Below, in pieces: positions 44,506-53,638 of a stretch of DNA of 64,000 bases. The notes under the pieces are model-generated. The model did no database searches and was not told the DNA's origin. It was given only the letters and a program-made list of their open reading frames with translations. The stretch spans positions 31,592 to 95,591 of the forward strand of contig QBZG01000003.1 in NCBI GenBank assembly GCA_003282435.1, in the 5' to 3' direction. The position numbers and the translations under genes are program-made. The first letter of the stretch is position 1. Each line of letters begins with the position of its first letter. The DNA comes from SAR116 cluster bacterium AG-335-B03 (lineage in GTDB: Bacteria; Pseudomonadota; Alphaproteobacteria; Puniceispirillales; Marisalimonadaceae).

Positions 44506-45639
44506 TTAAATATCTTGAATTTTTAATATTTCCTTTTCTATATCTTCTGATATTTCAATTTTTTCTCCAATTTTACTTGAAGCATCCATTGCCATTGTCA
44601 TAACTAGATTTCTATGGCCATCATTTGCTGTTGCGTGTGGGGTATCGGAACCAACATAAAGTCTTTGAAACCACGAATTAGTTTCTTCTCTCATCGGTCC
44701 CCATAATTGATTGTTATAAATATCGCCTGGAGGATATGATGTTAAAAAATCTACGTGCCTAGCTGCAGTGGGTTCAAAACCAGAAGGATTATATCCATGA
44801 CCTTGTGGTTTAGTACTTGCAAGGACTAAATCCCTATGCGTATCTTCAATATCAATAACGCCTTCAGTTCCAACTATTCCAATTTCTAGTCCGTATACTG
44901 ATCCAGGCCAAACTGTAGGAAGAGCCCAACTAATATTCATGCTAAAAATTGTTCCATCGTCCATAGTAAAAATACCAAAAGTAGCATCTTTAGTTCCATG
45001 ACTTTGGAGTTTTTTATCTACAGATTGTGCAAAAATAGTTTTTGGATTTTTTCCTTCTAATAACCATAAAGACATATCTAAGCTATGAGTACCAGAAACT
45101 ACCATTGGTGTTAAATTCTTTCTCTCATTTGTTCGTCTGACAGTTGCAATTGGCACCATACTATTCATAAAAGCTCTTGTTATAACAGAAGTGACATCTC
45201 CTATATTATTGTCATTTAATTTCTGTTTTACAGCTAGAAATCTTCTTCTAAATCTTTGAGTGTATCCTAAAACGGCATCAATGTTAGCAGCATTAATTGC
45301 ATCTAAAACTTGTCTTGACTCAATTAAATCTGTTGCAAGAGGTTTTTCTATAAATAAAGATGCTTTAGCCTCTATTGCGGCCATAGTAGGTCCAAAGTGA
45401 TGATTTTCGTCAGTAGCTATTATAACAGCATCAACCTCAGTTCTTTTTAATAATTCATTATAATCTTTAGTAAAAAAATCTGCTTCACAATCATCAAGTA
45501 ATTTATTCCCTAGATCACTATTAATGTCACATAAACCTATCCAGCCTATTCCGGGATAGTCTCTAGCCATTAGAGCTCTAATTCTTCCAATTGTTCCACA
45601 TCCAACAATAGCTAAACCTATTTGTTTTTTATTATTCAA
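44506..45639 (-). CDS. Gfo/Idh/MocA family dehydrogenase (inositol dehydrogenase-like)
   Basis: A 377-residue enzyme with LAIVGCGTIGRIRALMARDYPG, the EKP lysine in SLFIEKPLATD and a C-terminal domain with VVSGTHSLDMSLW. The start is TTG 45,639; GGAGG lies eight bases before it. It follows the molybdenum subunit gene after 12 bases, so it is probably cotranscribed. Substrate is not inferable beyond cyclic polyols or sugars. Confidence 0.87.
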   Translation of the reverse strand: MNNKKQIGLAIVGCGTIGRIRALMARDYPGIGWIGLCDINSDLGNKLLDDCEADFFTKDYNELLKRTEVDAVIIATDENHHFGPTMAAIEAKASLFIEKPLATDLIESRQVLDAINAANIDAVLGYTQRFRRRFLAVKQKLNDNNIGDVTSVITRAFMNSMVPIATVRRTNERKNLTPMVVSGTHSLDMSLWLLEGKNPKTIFAQSVDKKLQSHGTKDATFGIFTMDDGTIFSMNISWALPTVWPGSVYGLEIGIVGTEGVIDIEDTHRDLVLASTKPQGHGYNPSGFEPTAARHVDFLTSYPPGDIYNNQLWGPMREETNSWFQRLYVGSDTPHATANDGHRNLVMTMAMDASSKIGEKIEISEDIEKEILKIQDI

Positions 45640-45651
45640 AACAATTGCCTC

Positions 45652-47808
45652 CTAGTTTTCTAATAGTTCTCTAGTAATAATTTCTTTCGTAAATGGCATG
45701 GTTTTAATTGTTTGCCCCAAAGCTTCACTTATTGCATTTGAAATGGCTGCTCCAGTTGGTCCAGCAACAACCTCTCCTACTCCTAAATAAGGCATACCTT
45801 TTTTATCTATAACACTTGTTTTTATATTTGGTATATTATCAAATTCAATTATTTTATAAGTGTCCCAATCTTTTGAAATTATCTCTTTCGTATCAAATTT
45901 AACTTCTTCATATAAACTCCAACTTGCTGCTTGTATAAAACCACCCTCTACTTGAGCTTTAATACCATCTTCGTAGGCTGCTTCCCCAGCATCAACAGAA
46001 ATCCAAGCATTAATTAATTTTATGTTTAAATCATCATTGACTTTTAATTCCACACCTACAGCACAAAAGGCTGCAGAATTTTTATATCTTGAAAATCCTA
46101 TTCCTCGATACAAACCATTGTTTTGAGTATCTTTTGTCATTAGATCTTTTAGATTTTTTATAACGTTTATAGCTCTTTCATCTCTTAAGTGATTAATTCT
46201 AATTTCAAATGGATCAATATTTTTAGTTTTTGCTAACTCATTCAAAAAACACTCTAATGCTATTACATTTGAAAATGCACCTAGAGTTCTAAGCGCTGAA
46301 GTGCGAAGTGGTAAATTATGAACCAAATTTTTAACAAGTCTATTTTCTCCAAAATCATAAAGAGGATCTAAGTTTCTATGAATACCCATATGGGCTCTAG
46401 TTTTTGGGGTAGATTTATGTTTAATGAAATCATTATTAATGAAGTTATAACTAATAAAGTTATGAAGTTCTGTATTTGAAGGCCTAGTCATATAAGTATC
46501 TGAAAATGCCTCATTGGACCAATAAACTATTTTACCTTCACTATCTATTACTCCTGTTAGCTTGTTTAAAGAGGCACTTCCATAAGGTTCCCAACAATGT
46601 TCGTCTTCACGTGTCCATTTAAGTAAAATATGAATATCAGGAAATTCTTTAGACAATACAGCTGCCTCAAATGCAACATCATCTGCTCCGTTATGTCCAT
46701 AGCAGCCTGAGCCAGGTCTAAATTTTAGTGTAATATTATTTGGATCTACTTTAAAATATTCACTACAAGATAATTTTAGGTCATATAAGGCTTGACTATG
46801 TGAGTAAATAGTGAACCTTTTATTGGTAAAAATCGCACAAGCGGCAGAAGGCCCAATGGGACCGTGCATAAGATAGCCTTTTTTATATTCACTAGTAAGA
46901 GTTTTATATTTCTTATCTTTAAATTCTTTTATACAAGGAATATTTTCATAAAAAGCTTCACCACCTGATTTGACCAAAAGACTTTCTTTATCATTATTTT
47001 TCAGAGAGTTGTAGATAGTATCTTCAGAAAGTTTTTTAACTTCCTCCCAAACAATATTTTGTTTAATAATATCTAAGTACTTAACAACTAAATATTCATC
47101 AGTTGATAAAATAGCTAAAAACGAATTTTTAACTATAATCTTAATATCCAATTTGTTAATTTTTTGATCTATATTATTTGTAAATTTTATAAATTTTGAA
47201 AAGTAATTTGGTGGTCTTATAATTCTAGCATGAAGCATTTTGGGAAATATCATGTCGTGAACATATTCGTATTTTCCAGTAACTATGTCATTAATTGTTT
47301 TGATTTCTACCTTATGATCATTTTTATACATAAATTCTCTAATTTCTTTTTCACCAAACTTTTCAGGAATAGTTAATTCGTTAAATTCATTTGTTTTTGC
47401 ATAATCCCAATAAGAAATACTTCTATTAGATTTAATATCTTTAATAATTCCATTATCAAAAACTATATCTTCAAAATTTACATTCAAAGTTTTTAAAGAG
47501 TATTTCATAAAAGCTTTTCTTAAACTCAATGATGCAGCTTTGATGGCAGAGCCAGAATCTGAGACAGATAAACTACTTGCGGTTTTACCTTCATTTGGAG
47601 ATATATCTGTGTCTAATTTTATTATCTCAACTTGATCATAATTAATGCCAGTTATTTTTGACGAAATTAATGCAAGTGTTGAACTAATATGCTGACCAAT
47701 GTCAATTTTACCAGAATAGACTTGTAAAACATTATTTTTATCGAAATTGAACCAATTTCTTAATTTTCCATATAATTTTATACTTGGGCCAGAATAAAAA
47801 CTATTCAT
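45652..47808 (-). CDS. Xanthine-dehydrogenase-family molybdopterin-binding subunit (IorB/CoxL-like)
   Basis: A 718-residue molybdenum-cytosine-dinucleotide hydroxylase large subunit that would hydroxylate an aromatic heterocycle or aldehyde. The N-terminal NWFNFDKNNVLQVYSGKIDIGQH is the IorB-type start; AHMGIHRNLDPLYD and the GVGE motif with catalytic Glu679 (PYLGVGEVVAGPTG) are present. The [2Fe-2S] subunit is eight bases upstream. No FAD subunit is encoded in the operon, so the complex is of the two-subunit isoquinoline-oxidoreductase or nicotinate-hydroxylase type, which needs an external electron acceptor. The protein ends without a cytochrome domain. Confidence 0.88.
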   Translation of the reverse strand: MNSFYSGPSIKLYGKLRNWFNFDKNNVLQVYSGKIDIGQHISSTLALISSKITGINYDQVEIIKLDTDISPNEGKTASSLSVSDSGSAIKAASLSLRKAFMKYSLKTLNVNFEDIVFDNGIIKDIKSNRSISYWDYAKTNEFNELTIPEKFGEKEIREFMYKNDHKVEIKTINDIVTGKYEYVHDMIFPKMLHARIIRPPNYFSKFIKFTNNIDQKINKLDIKIIVKNSFLAILSTDEYLVVKYLDIIKQNIVWEEVKKLSEDTIYNSLKNNDKESLLVKSGGEAFYENIPCIKEFKDKKYKTLTSEYKKGYLMHGPIGPSAACAIFTNKRFTIYSHSQALYDLKLSCSEYFKVDPNNITLKFRPGSGCYGHNGADDVAFEAAVLSKEFPDIHILLKWTREDEHCWEPYGSASLNKLTGVIDSEGKIVYWSNEAFSDTYMTRPSNTELHNFISYNFINNDFIKHKSTPKTRAHMGIHRNLDPLYDFGENRLVKNLVHNLPLRTSALRTLGAFSNVIALECFLNELAKTKNIDPFEIRINHLRDERAINVIKNLKDLMTKDTQNNGLYRGIGFSRYKNSAAFCAVGVELKVNDDLNIKLINAWISVDAGEAAYEDGIKAQVEGGFIQAASWSLYEEVKFDTKEIISKDWDTYKIIEFDNIPNIKTSVIDKKGMPYLGVGEVVAGPTGAAISNAISEALGQTIKTMPFTKEIITRELLEN

Positions 47809-47815
47809 TTTAACT

Positions 47816-48280
47816 TTAACTCGCTTTTAGTTTGTCTATAGCTTTCATAACAGAAGCATGAGATCCACAACGACATAATTGTCCCTCTAGACAAGAAAGA
47901 ATTTCATTTTTTGTAGGATCATGTTTCTTAAGAAAAACTGATGAGAGAGAGATAATAATCCCACTCGTACAGTAACCACATTGAGCGGCATTAAAATGTT
48001 TAAAAGCTTCTTGAACAGCGTTTAAACCTTTATCAGTTTGTAAGCCTTCAATAGTAGTTATTTTACAATTTTGATAGTCTTTAGCTAAAATATTGCAGGA
48101 ATTTTTTTTCTCACCTTCTATTAAAACCGCACAACTTCCACATTGACCTAAACCACATCCTAACTTTGTTCCAATTAATCCCAATTCATCTCTAATAACA
48201 AATATTAAAGGTTTGTCTTCATGGATATTTACAGTTTTATTCTTTCCATTTATATTTAAGTTACATTTAATTTTAGCCAT
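47816..48280 (-). CDS. [2Fe-2S]-binding subunit of the molybdenum hydroxylase
   Basis: A 154-residue two-cluster protein. The plant-type cluster uses Cys42, Cys47, Cys50 (GCGLGQCGSC) and Cys62, and the second uses Cys101, Cys104 (QCGYCTSG), Cys136 and Cys138 (GQLCRCG). It passes electrons from the molybdenum site of the 45,652 gene product. Length is normal for IorA/CoxS subunits. It lies 18 bases after the quinone-oxidoreductase-like gene. Confidence 0.93.
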   Translation of the reverse strand: MAKIKCNLNINGKNKTVNIHEDKPLIFVIRDELGLIGTKLGCGLGQCGSCAVLIEGEKKNSCNILAKDYQNCKITTIEGLQTDKGLNAVQEAFKHFNAAQCGYCTSGIIISLSSVFLKKHDPTKNEILSCLEGQLCRCGSHASVMKAIDKLKAS

Positions 48281-48298
48281 AGTATAGTTTGCTTTTTA

Positions 48299-49273
48299 TT
48301 AATCTGGTAACAACACTAATTTACCAAAGTGTCTGTTTTCATTCATTATATTTAATGCATCACTAGCTTCATTTAATCGAAATGTCTTAAAAATTACATG
48401 ACGAATTTTTCCATCAATAACATGATCCCAAAGGTCCTTATTTGCAACTCTAGCTACATCTAAATTTTCTTCAACAGATCTAGTTCTACCTGTAGTCCCA
48501 ACATAATGAAGTCGTCTTTTAGCGTGCAAATCATAGTTAAAGTTACCGTTCATACCGGCAAGTCTACCAATATTTATTAAATGACCATTAATTTTAGTAG
48601 CTTCCATGTTTTTAGTTACAAAATCACCAGATAGCATATCTATTAAAACATCTACACCTTTTCCCTTAGTAACTTCTAGGACTTTGTCTAACCAATTTTC
48701 TTTAGATGTATCAATTAAAATGTCTGCTCCATAGCTTGATAGTTTAGATAATTTATTCTGATTTGTAGATGACCCTAAAACTAAAGATGCTCCTAGTGCT
48801 TTTGCAATCTGCAACCCTATAATTCCAACCCCACTACTCGCTCCTTGAATAAAAACAGTTTGACCAGTGATAAATTTGCCGTTGGTAACTATTGCATCAT
48901 GCATAGTTTGAAGATTACCTTGGATTGACGCAGCTTGTTCCCATGAAATTTGTTCTGGATTAAATTTTATAGCTCTTTTATGATTTGCAACAGCATATTC
49001 TGCCCAGCCAGAACCTCCTCTACACATAACTTTGTCTCCAACTTTAAGGTCTTCGACACCTTCACCTAATTCAACAATCTCTCCAGCAAATTCTCCACCA
49101 ATAATTTTAGTATCACCACCAGTATGCCCAAAGGATTGCCCTTGTGTTTCAAGAAGATCGGATCTATTTAAACCACAAGATTTTACTTTGACTAACACCT
49201 GTTCACTAGTGGGTTCTGGTTTCGGTAAATCTTTTATTTCAACTCCATCATCTCCAAGTGTTACAGCCTTCAT
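48299..49273 (-). CDS. NADPH:quinone oxidoreductase-like MDR protein
   Basis: A 324-residue zinc-free medium-chain reductase (start ATG 49,273, GGAGGA five bases upstream). IQGASSGVGIIGLQIAKALGA is the NADPH site; GGEFAGEIVELGEGVEDLKVGDKVM and the C-terminal HFGKLVLLPD are typical. There are no zinc cysteines. It is the first gene of the operon that contains the molybdenum hydroxylase, and a TetR-type palindrome lies about 77 bases before its start. It might reduce an enone intermediate or serve as electron acceptor partner. Confidence 0.88.
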   Translation of the reverse strand: MKAVTLGDDGVEIKDLPKPEPTSEQVLVKVKSCGLNRSDLLETQGQSFGHTGGDTKIIGGEFAGEIVELGEGVEDLKVGDKVMCRGGSGWAEYAVANHKRAIKFNPEQISWEQAASIQGNLQTMHDAIVTNGKFITGQTVFIQGASSGVGIIGLQIAKALGASLVLGSSTNQNKLSKLSSYGADILIDTSKENWLDKVLEVTKGKGVDVLIDMLSGDFVTKNMEATKINGHLINIGRLAGMNGNFNYDLHAKRRLHYVGTTGRTRSVEENLDVARVANKDLWDHVIDGKIRHVIFKTFRLNEASDALNIMNENRHFGKLVLLPD

Positions 49274-49349
49274 TTTGTCCTCCAATAAGTGATAAATTTT
49301 ATAGATAAATCTCTAATAAAATAACATGTAAAAATAAAGGTCAAGTTTA

Positions 49350-49367
49350 AAATACCGATTAGTATTT
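49350..49367. promoter_or_regulatory. Palindrome, third member of the TetR-type operator set
   Basis: AAATACCGATTAGTATTT has perfect 6-base arms (AAATAC/GTATTT) and matches 15 of 18 bases of the palindrome at 58,412-58,429. It lies upstream of the quinone-oxidoreductase/molybdenum-hydroxylase operon. On the minus strand a TTGACC (-35-like, 49,344-49,339) follows directly downstream, so binding here could affect that promoter. Confidence 0.5.
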
Positions 49368-49373
49368 AATATC

Positions 49374-50138
49374 CTATCTAGCAGTCCAACCACCATCTAC
49401 TAACACACTTGATCCAGTCATCAACGAAGAAGCATCAGATGCCAGAAAAACAAATGGACCCATTAGATCTTTCACTTCTCCAAGTCTTCCTAATGGTATC
49501 ATTCCAATTGTTGCTTTTTTAAAATCATCATCTTTTAAAAAAGGTTCTGTCATTGGAGTTTTTATGAAGGTTGGACAAATAGTATTCACCCTTATTCCCT
49601 CTGGACCTAATTCAATTGCTAGAGACTTCGTAAATCCCTCGATAGCAAACTTACTTGTGCAATATGTAGTTCTGCTAGGACCGCCTACGTGTCCCATCTG
49701 AGAAGAAACGTTAACTATAGAACCTTTAATATTACTATCCAACATTTTTTTAACAACTAATCTTGTAAGGTTAATTACTGATCTTACATTTAAAGACATT
49801 ACGTAAACGAAATCTTCAATTTTGGTATCAATTAATTTTGCAGGCCTGTTAGTGCCAGCGTTATTAATGAGAATGTCAAAGGGAGCACTATTATTTATAA
49901 AATTTGATACTTCGTCTTCCATGCTTACATCTAATACTTCATAGGAAGCTTTATAGCTTTGGTTATTAATATGTTTTGTTAAATTTTGTAATTCAGTTTC
50001 AGTTCTTGAAACCAAAGTAACATCTGCTCCAGATTCTGCCAAGGCAATGGAAGCGCCCACTCCGATTCCACGACCAGCTCCAGTAATTAAGGCTCTTTTA
50101 CCATCAAGTCTAAAACTTGGTAACTTTGGATAATTCAT
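49374..50138 (-). CDS. Short-chain dehydrogenase/reductase
   Basis: A 254-residue classical SDR with cofactor motif ITGAGRGIGVGA, NNAGTNRP, catalytic serine in NVSSQMGHVG, YCTSK, and the normal VDGGWTAR ending. AGGAGA precedes its ATG by about five bases. It starts eight bases after the HpsN-like gene, so both enzymes act together, probably oxidising the two hydroxyl positions of one polyol-type substrate, as HpsO does beside HpsN in dihydroxypropanesulfonate users. Confidence 0.9.
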   Translation of the reverse strand: MNYPKLPSFRLDGKRALITGAGRGIGVGASIALAESGADVTLVSRTETELQNLTKHINNQSYKASYEVLDVSMEDEVSNFINNSAPFDILINNAGTNRPAKLIDTKIEDFVYVMSLNVRSVINLTRLVVKKMLDSNIKGSIVNVSSQMGHVGGPSRTTYCTSKFAIEGFTKSLAIELGPEGIRVNTICPTFIKTPMTEPFLKDDDFKKATIGMIPLGRLGEVKDLMGPFVFLASDASSLMTGSSVLVDGGWTAR

Positions 50139-50146
50139 AAGTTCTC

Positions 50147-51454
50147 CTATTCAGCTGCAGCATATGGCTCGATGTTTTTTCTACCATATCTTCTAACTCT
50201 AACATTAGCTTGCTCACCGTGACCAGAAAAACCTTCAAGCGCACATAACCTAGAACAATATTCACCTACAAGAGCTGATGCTTCGTCAGTTAAAACTTTT
50301 TGATATGTACAAGTTTTTAAAAACTTACCTACCCATAAACCACCTGTATATCTTGCAGCTGTTTTAGTTGGTAAAGTATGATTTGTTCCTATTACCTTAT
50401 CACCAAAAGCCACATTTGTTCTAGAACCCAAAAATAAGGCTCCATAATTAGTCATATTTTTATGAAAATAATCAGGATCTTCTGTCATTACTTGGACATG
50501 CTCAAAAGCTAAATCATCAGCAACTTCAACCATTTCTTCAATATTATCACAAACAATAACTTGACCATATTCTTTCCATGATTCCTTTGCAATTTCAGCA
50601 GTTGGTAAAATATTCAATTGTCTTTCAACTTCCTTGATTGTATCAACAGCAAGCTTATTTGAGTCCGTTAATAATATAGCAGGACTTGTAGGGCCGTGTT
50701 CTGCTTGTCCTAAAAGGTCAATTGCACAAATTTCAGGATCAGAAGTTTTGTCTGCAATTATTAGTGTTTCAGTAGGTCCAGCAAATAAATCAATGCCAAC
50801 TCTTCCAAATAATTGTCTTTTAGCTTCTGCAACAAACATATTACCTGGTCCAACTAACATATCAACACCATTTATTGTTTCAGTACCTATAGCCATAGCT
50901 GCCACAGCTTGAATGCCTCCGAGGCATAAAATTTTATCTGCTCCACCCATATGCATAGCTGCAACAATCGCTGGATGCGGCTCACCTCCTTGTGGAGGGG
51001 CAGAAGCTATAATTTCTTTCACACCTGCTACTTTAGCTGTTAATACTGACATATGAGCAGATGCTACCATAGGATATTTACCACCCGGCACATAACAACC
51101 AACCCTGTTCATAGGTATATTTTTATGACCTAAAATTACACCTGGCAAAGTTTCTACTTCTAAATCTTTTATACATTCTAATTGTTTTTTGGCAAAATTT
51201 CTGACTTGAGTTTGAGCAAATTTAATGTCCTCAATATCTCTATCCGAAACTTTGCTGATTGCATTTTCAATTTCTACTTTACTCAAAATAAAATTATTTG
51301 GAGAGTAATTATCAAATTTTTTTGACAATTCTCTGACTGCCTGATCACCTCTTGAGCTAACGTCAGCTAAAATTGACTCTACTGTATTTCTTACTTTTGC
51401 GTCAGCCTCAATTATTTCATTTTCTGACTTGCCTTCTTTAATCCACTTTGCCAT
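50147..51454 (-). CDS. HpsN-like sulfopropanediol 3-dehydrogenase (histidinol-dehydrogenase family)
   Basis: A 435-residue NAD-dependent four-electron dehydrogenase of the HisD family. Zinc ligands equivalent to those of E. coli HisD are kept: Gln250 and His253 (GQAEHGPT), Asp352 (FGDKVIG) and His412 (GFSGHGEQ), with catalytic Glu318-His319 (AFEHVQ). The segment [23 protein letters not shown] replaces the histidine-biosynthesis form and is the one I associate with HpsN, which oxidises 2,3-dihydroxypropane-1-sulfonate to sulfolactate. There are no his genes nearby, and it neighbours an SDR and a TRAP transporter, as in hps clusters. Sulfolactate lyase (suyAB) is not in the window, so the substrate is probable, not certain. 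Confidence 0.8.
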   Translation of the reverse strand: MAKWIKEGKSENEIIEADAKVRNTVESILADVSSRGDQAVRELSKKFDNYSPNNFILSKVEIENAISKVSDRDIEDIKFAQTQVRNFAKKQLECIKDLEVETLPGVILGHKNIPMNRVGCYVPGGKYPMVASAHMSVLTAKVAGVKEIIASAPPQGGEPHPAIVAAMHMGGADKILCLGGIQAVAAMAIGTETINGVDMLVGPGNMFVAEAKRQLFGRVGIDLFAGPTETLIIADKTSDPEICAIDLLGQAEHGPTSPAILLTDSNKLAVDTIKEVERQLNILPTAEIAKESWKEYGQVIVCDNIEEMVEVADDLAFEHVQVMTEDPDYFHKNMTNYGALFLGSRTNVAFGDKVIGTNHTLPTKTAARYTGGLWVGKFLKTCTYQKVLTDEASALVGEYCSRLCALEGFSGHGEQANVRVRRYGRKNIEPYAAAE

Positions 51455-51519
51455 TAATTCCTCTTTTTTCCTCTTAATTTGTTTGTTTTAAATAATATAA
51501 AATATTTAGAATATATCAA

Positions 51520-52017
51520 TTAAGTAATCTTACCATTCCAGTAAAGCAATGGTTCATCTTCAATATAATAATATGATTTAACCTCACCAACTAAAATTTG
51601 ATGGTCACCACCATCGTAATCCTTCCATTTAATACAATTAAACCATGCTAAGGTATTTTTAATTATTGGATGCCCATCATCGCTTAGTTCCCAATCTAAA
51701 TTTTTAAATTTATCCTCAATTGGGGACGAAAATAAAGAACACAAGTTTTCTTGTTTTTTTGTTAGTATATTTACTACATAACCATCTGACTTTAAAAAAG
51801 TATCATAGCTTGGTTGTTTTTTGTCGATGCTCCACAGCACTAAAGCTGGGCTTAGTGAGACAGAAGCAAAGCTGTTTACAGTCATTCCAATAGGATTTTT
51901 ATTTTCATCAACTGTCGTCACAACTGTTATTCCAGTTGAAAACATTGAAAGGGATTTTTTTAAGCTTGATGCATCATCAGTATCTTTATTTACAAAGTTT
52001 TTATTTGGTTCATTCAT
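51520..52017 (-). CDS. Flavin reductase domain protein
   Basis: A 165-residue FMN-binding protein of the DIM6/NTAB (HpaC-like) family. The early segment MFSTGITVVTTVDENKNPIGMTVNSFASVSLSPALVLWSI is diagnostic, and GDHQILVGEVKSY is the usual C-terminal strand. Such proteins supply reduced flavin to a separate monooxygenase; candidate partners in the window are the luciferase-like enzymes at 19,933 and 62,499. It is divergent from the LysR gene and 66 bases upstream of the HpsN-like gene on the same strand. Confidence 0.9.
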   Translation of the reverse strand: MNEPNKNFVNKDTDDASSLKKSLSMFSTGITVVTTVDENKNPIGMTVNSFASVSLSPALVLWSIDKKQPSYDTFLKSDGYVVNILTKKQENLCSLFSSPIEDKFKNLDWELSDDGHPIIKNTLAWFNCIKWKDYDGGDHQILVGEVKSYYYIEDEPLLYWNGKIT

Positions 52018-52094
52018 TAATTTCTCAATCTAAAATTATTTGTTTTTTTTAACATGGTTTTATATATGATAAGAAATTATTTATTTATATGAAA

Positions 52095-52115
52095 TATATC
52101 AAATTAACTGATATA
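52095..52115. promoter_or_regulatory. Candidate LysR box (T-N11-A)
   Basis: TATATCA (52,095-52,101) and TGATATA (52,109-52,115) are perfect inverted copies seven bases apart, giving the TCA-N7-TGA form of a T-N11-A LysR box. It lies in the divergent spacer between the flavin reductase and LysR genes and touches the AAGG ribosome site of lysR, which suits autorepression. Confidence 0.55.
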
Positions 52116-52123
52116 AGGTTCTT

Positions 52124-53071
52124 ATGACAGTTTCCATTAAACAATTAAAAGCATTTGTTGCTGTTGTAGAAGAAAAGTCTTTTAGTGTAGCTGCACATAG
52201 ATTAAATGCTACTCAATCAGGAATGTCGATGCTTGTTCAAAACTTAGAGTTAAGCATTGGTAAAAAACTTATCAATAGAATTCCTGGAAAAATGATTCTA
52301 ACAGAAAGTGGTAAAAGTTTTTATAAATATTCTTTGGACATTTTAAAATTAATGGAAAAGGCCCTAATAGATGTTAGAGCCGAAGAAAAAGAATTAACTG
52401 GAACTTTTAATTGTGGTTTAATGCCAACATTCACAAGATCTGCATTGCCTATAACGTTATCTCAATTTCTTAAAGAGCATCCAAAAGTTGATATAAAGAT
52501 TACTGAAGCTTATTCAGGAGTTTTAGAAGAAATGGTTCGATCAAACAAACTAGAGTTTGCAATTGTTCCATCAGTTAAAAACCCAACTGGATTAAATGTA
52601 GAATTTGTGTCAAGTGATATTAACTTATTAGTGACTAGTAAAAAATCAGAGTTTAAACATTTAGAACCCGTAAATCTTTCTTTAATTAAAAATATTAAAA
52701 TTATATTGCCAGGCCCTGATAATTCGAGAAGAATTGCCCAAAACCAGTATTTTGCCACACATAATATTGATATTTCTAAAATGTTGGAAATGGATGGTAT
52801 GATCGGCACACTTGAGTTAGTTGCTAATAGCGACTGGTGTGCTATTTTACCTGCGGCATTATGCGATTTAGACTTGTCTGGAGATTTTAGAACCTTATCA
52901 CCCTTAATGTCCCCTCCACTAACAACAGATTACGTTATAATAACTTCCGCAAGTAAAGAATTAAGTCCAGTGGCAGAAATTTTTAGTAAAAGAATACGAA
53001 AAGAAATCAAAAATATAAGTGAAAAATTAAATAAAAAGGTAAATTATAATTTAATTAATAATAATAACTGA
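52124..53071 (+). CDS. LysR-family transcriptional regulator
   Basis: A 315-residue regulator with the LysR helix-turn-helix at residues 1-60 (QLKAFVAVVEEKSFSVAAHRLNATQSGMSMLVQNLE) and a periplasmic-binding-like effector domain from about residue 90 (GTFNCGLMPTFTRSALPITL). It sits between the flavin reductase/HpsN/SDR genes (divergent) and the TRAP transporter genes (downstream, same strand), so it is the natural regulator of both. A T-N11-A palindrome overlaps its own leader. Confidence 0.93.
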   Translation: MTVSIKQLKAFVAVVEEKSFSVAAHRLNATQSGMSMLVQNLELSIGKKLINRIPGKMILTESGKSFYKYSLDILKLMEKALIDVRAEEKELTGTFNCGLMPTFTRSALPITLSQFLKEHPKVDIKITEAYSGVLEEMVRSNKLEFAIVPSVKNPTGLNVEFVSSDINLLVTSKKSEFKHLEPVNLSLIKNIKIILPGPDNSRRIAQNQYFATHNIDISKMLEMDGMIGTLELVANSDWCAILPAALCDLDLSGDFRTLSPLMSPPLTTDYVIITSASKELSPVAEIFSKRIRKEIKNISEKLNKKVNYNLINNNN

Positions 53072-53107
53072 TATCCTATATTACTATATTTGATTTGATA
53101 AGAACGA

Positions 53108-53124
53108 TACTATTATTGATAGTA
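53108..53124. promoter_or_regulatory. Inverted repeat before the TRAP transporter genes
   Basis: TACTAT (53,108-53,113) and ATAGTA (53,119-53,124) pair perfectly around five bases, 19 bases before the dctQ start. It could be an operator for the LysR or TetR protein or a weak hairpin; it does not fit the LysR T-N11-A form symmetrically. Confidence 0.35.
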
Positions 53125-53143
53125 AATATTAAATGAGGCAAAA

Positions 53144-53617
53144 TTGACTAAATTTTTAAAAAAAGTACCAGAATATTTACAATCAATTGCTGCAATTTGG
53201 CTTATATTGGTAGCTTTAACAATTTTTGCTGAAGTAACTTTTAGAAATTTTGGTTTTTTTCTTGGCGCAGATCAAATAGTCCAGAACTCTGTGCCAGCAA
53301 TTGTCTTTCTTCAAGTTCCTTTCGCAATTGCCTCAGGAACTATGTTGAGAACTACATTAATTTTTGATTTTTTTAAAGCTAGAGGTAAAAAAATTATAAA
53401 TATAATTTCATACATTATCGGGATAATGCTGTTCATTGGAATAGCAGTAGGTGGCTGGACGGACATGATAAAAGGTTGGGAAATTGGTGAATATCAAGGT
53501 ATTGGTGCTATTGAGTTTCCAGTTTACCCGATTAGAACTGTAATCATATTTTCTTCAATTATAGTTGTTTTTATATACATTTCATTGATCATAAATTCAT
53601 TTGCAAAAAAAAAATAA
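53144..53617 (+). CDS. dctQ: TRAP transporter small membrane subunit
   Basis: A 157-residue four-helix DctQ protein with LILVALTIFAEVTFRNFGFFLGADQI, the conserved early helix, and a HPS-like second half (GGWTDMIKGWEIGEYQGIGAIEFPVYPIRTVI). The start is TTG 53,144 with GAGG five bases before it. It pairs with the large subunit 21 bases downstream and with the binding protein at 55,006 to form a sodium-driven high-affinity importer of an organic acid. Confidence 0.92.
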   Translation: MTKFLKKVPEYLQSIAAIWLILVALTIFAEVTFRNFGFFLGADQIVQNSVPAIVFLQVPFAIASGTMLRTTLIFDFFKARGKKIINIISYIIGIMLFIGIAVGGWTDMIKGWEIGEYQGIGAIEFPVYPIRTVIIFSSIIVVFIYISLIINSFAKKK

Positions 53618-53638
53618 AGCTATCAAAGGAATAATAAA

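Noticed and set aside
50147..51454. Histidine biosynthesis hisD
   Set aside because: No his genes nearby; the [19 protein letters not shown] segment and the SDR/TRAP context fit HpsN-type dehydrogenases better.
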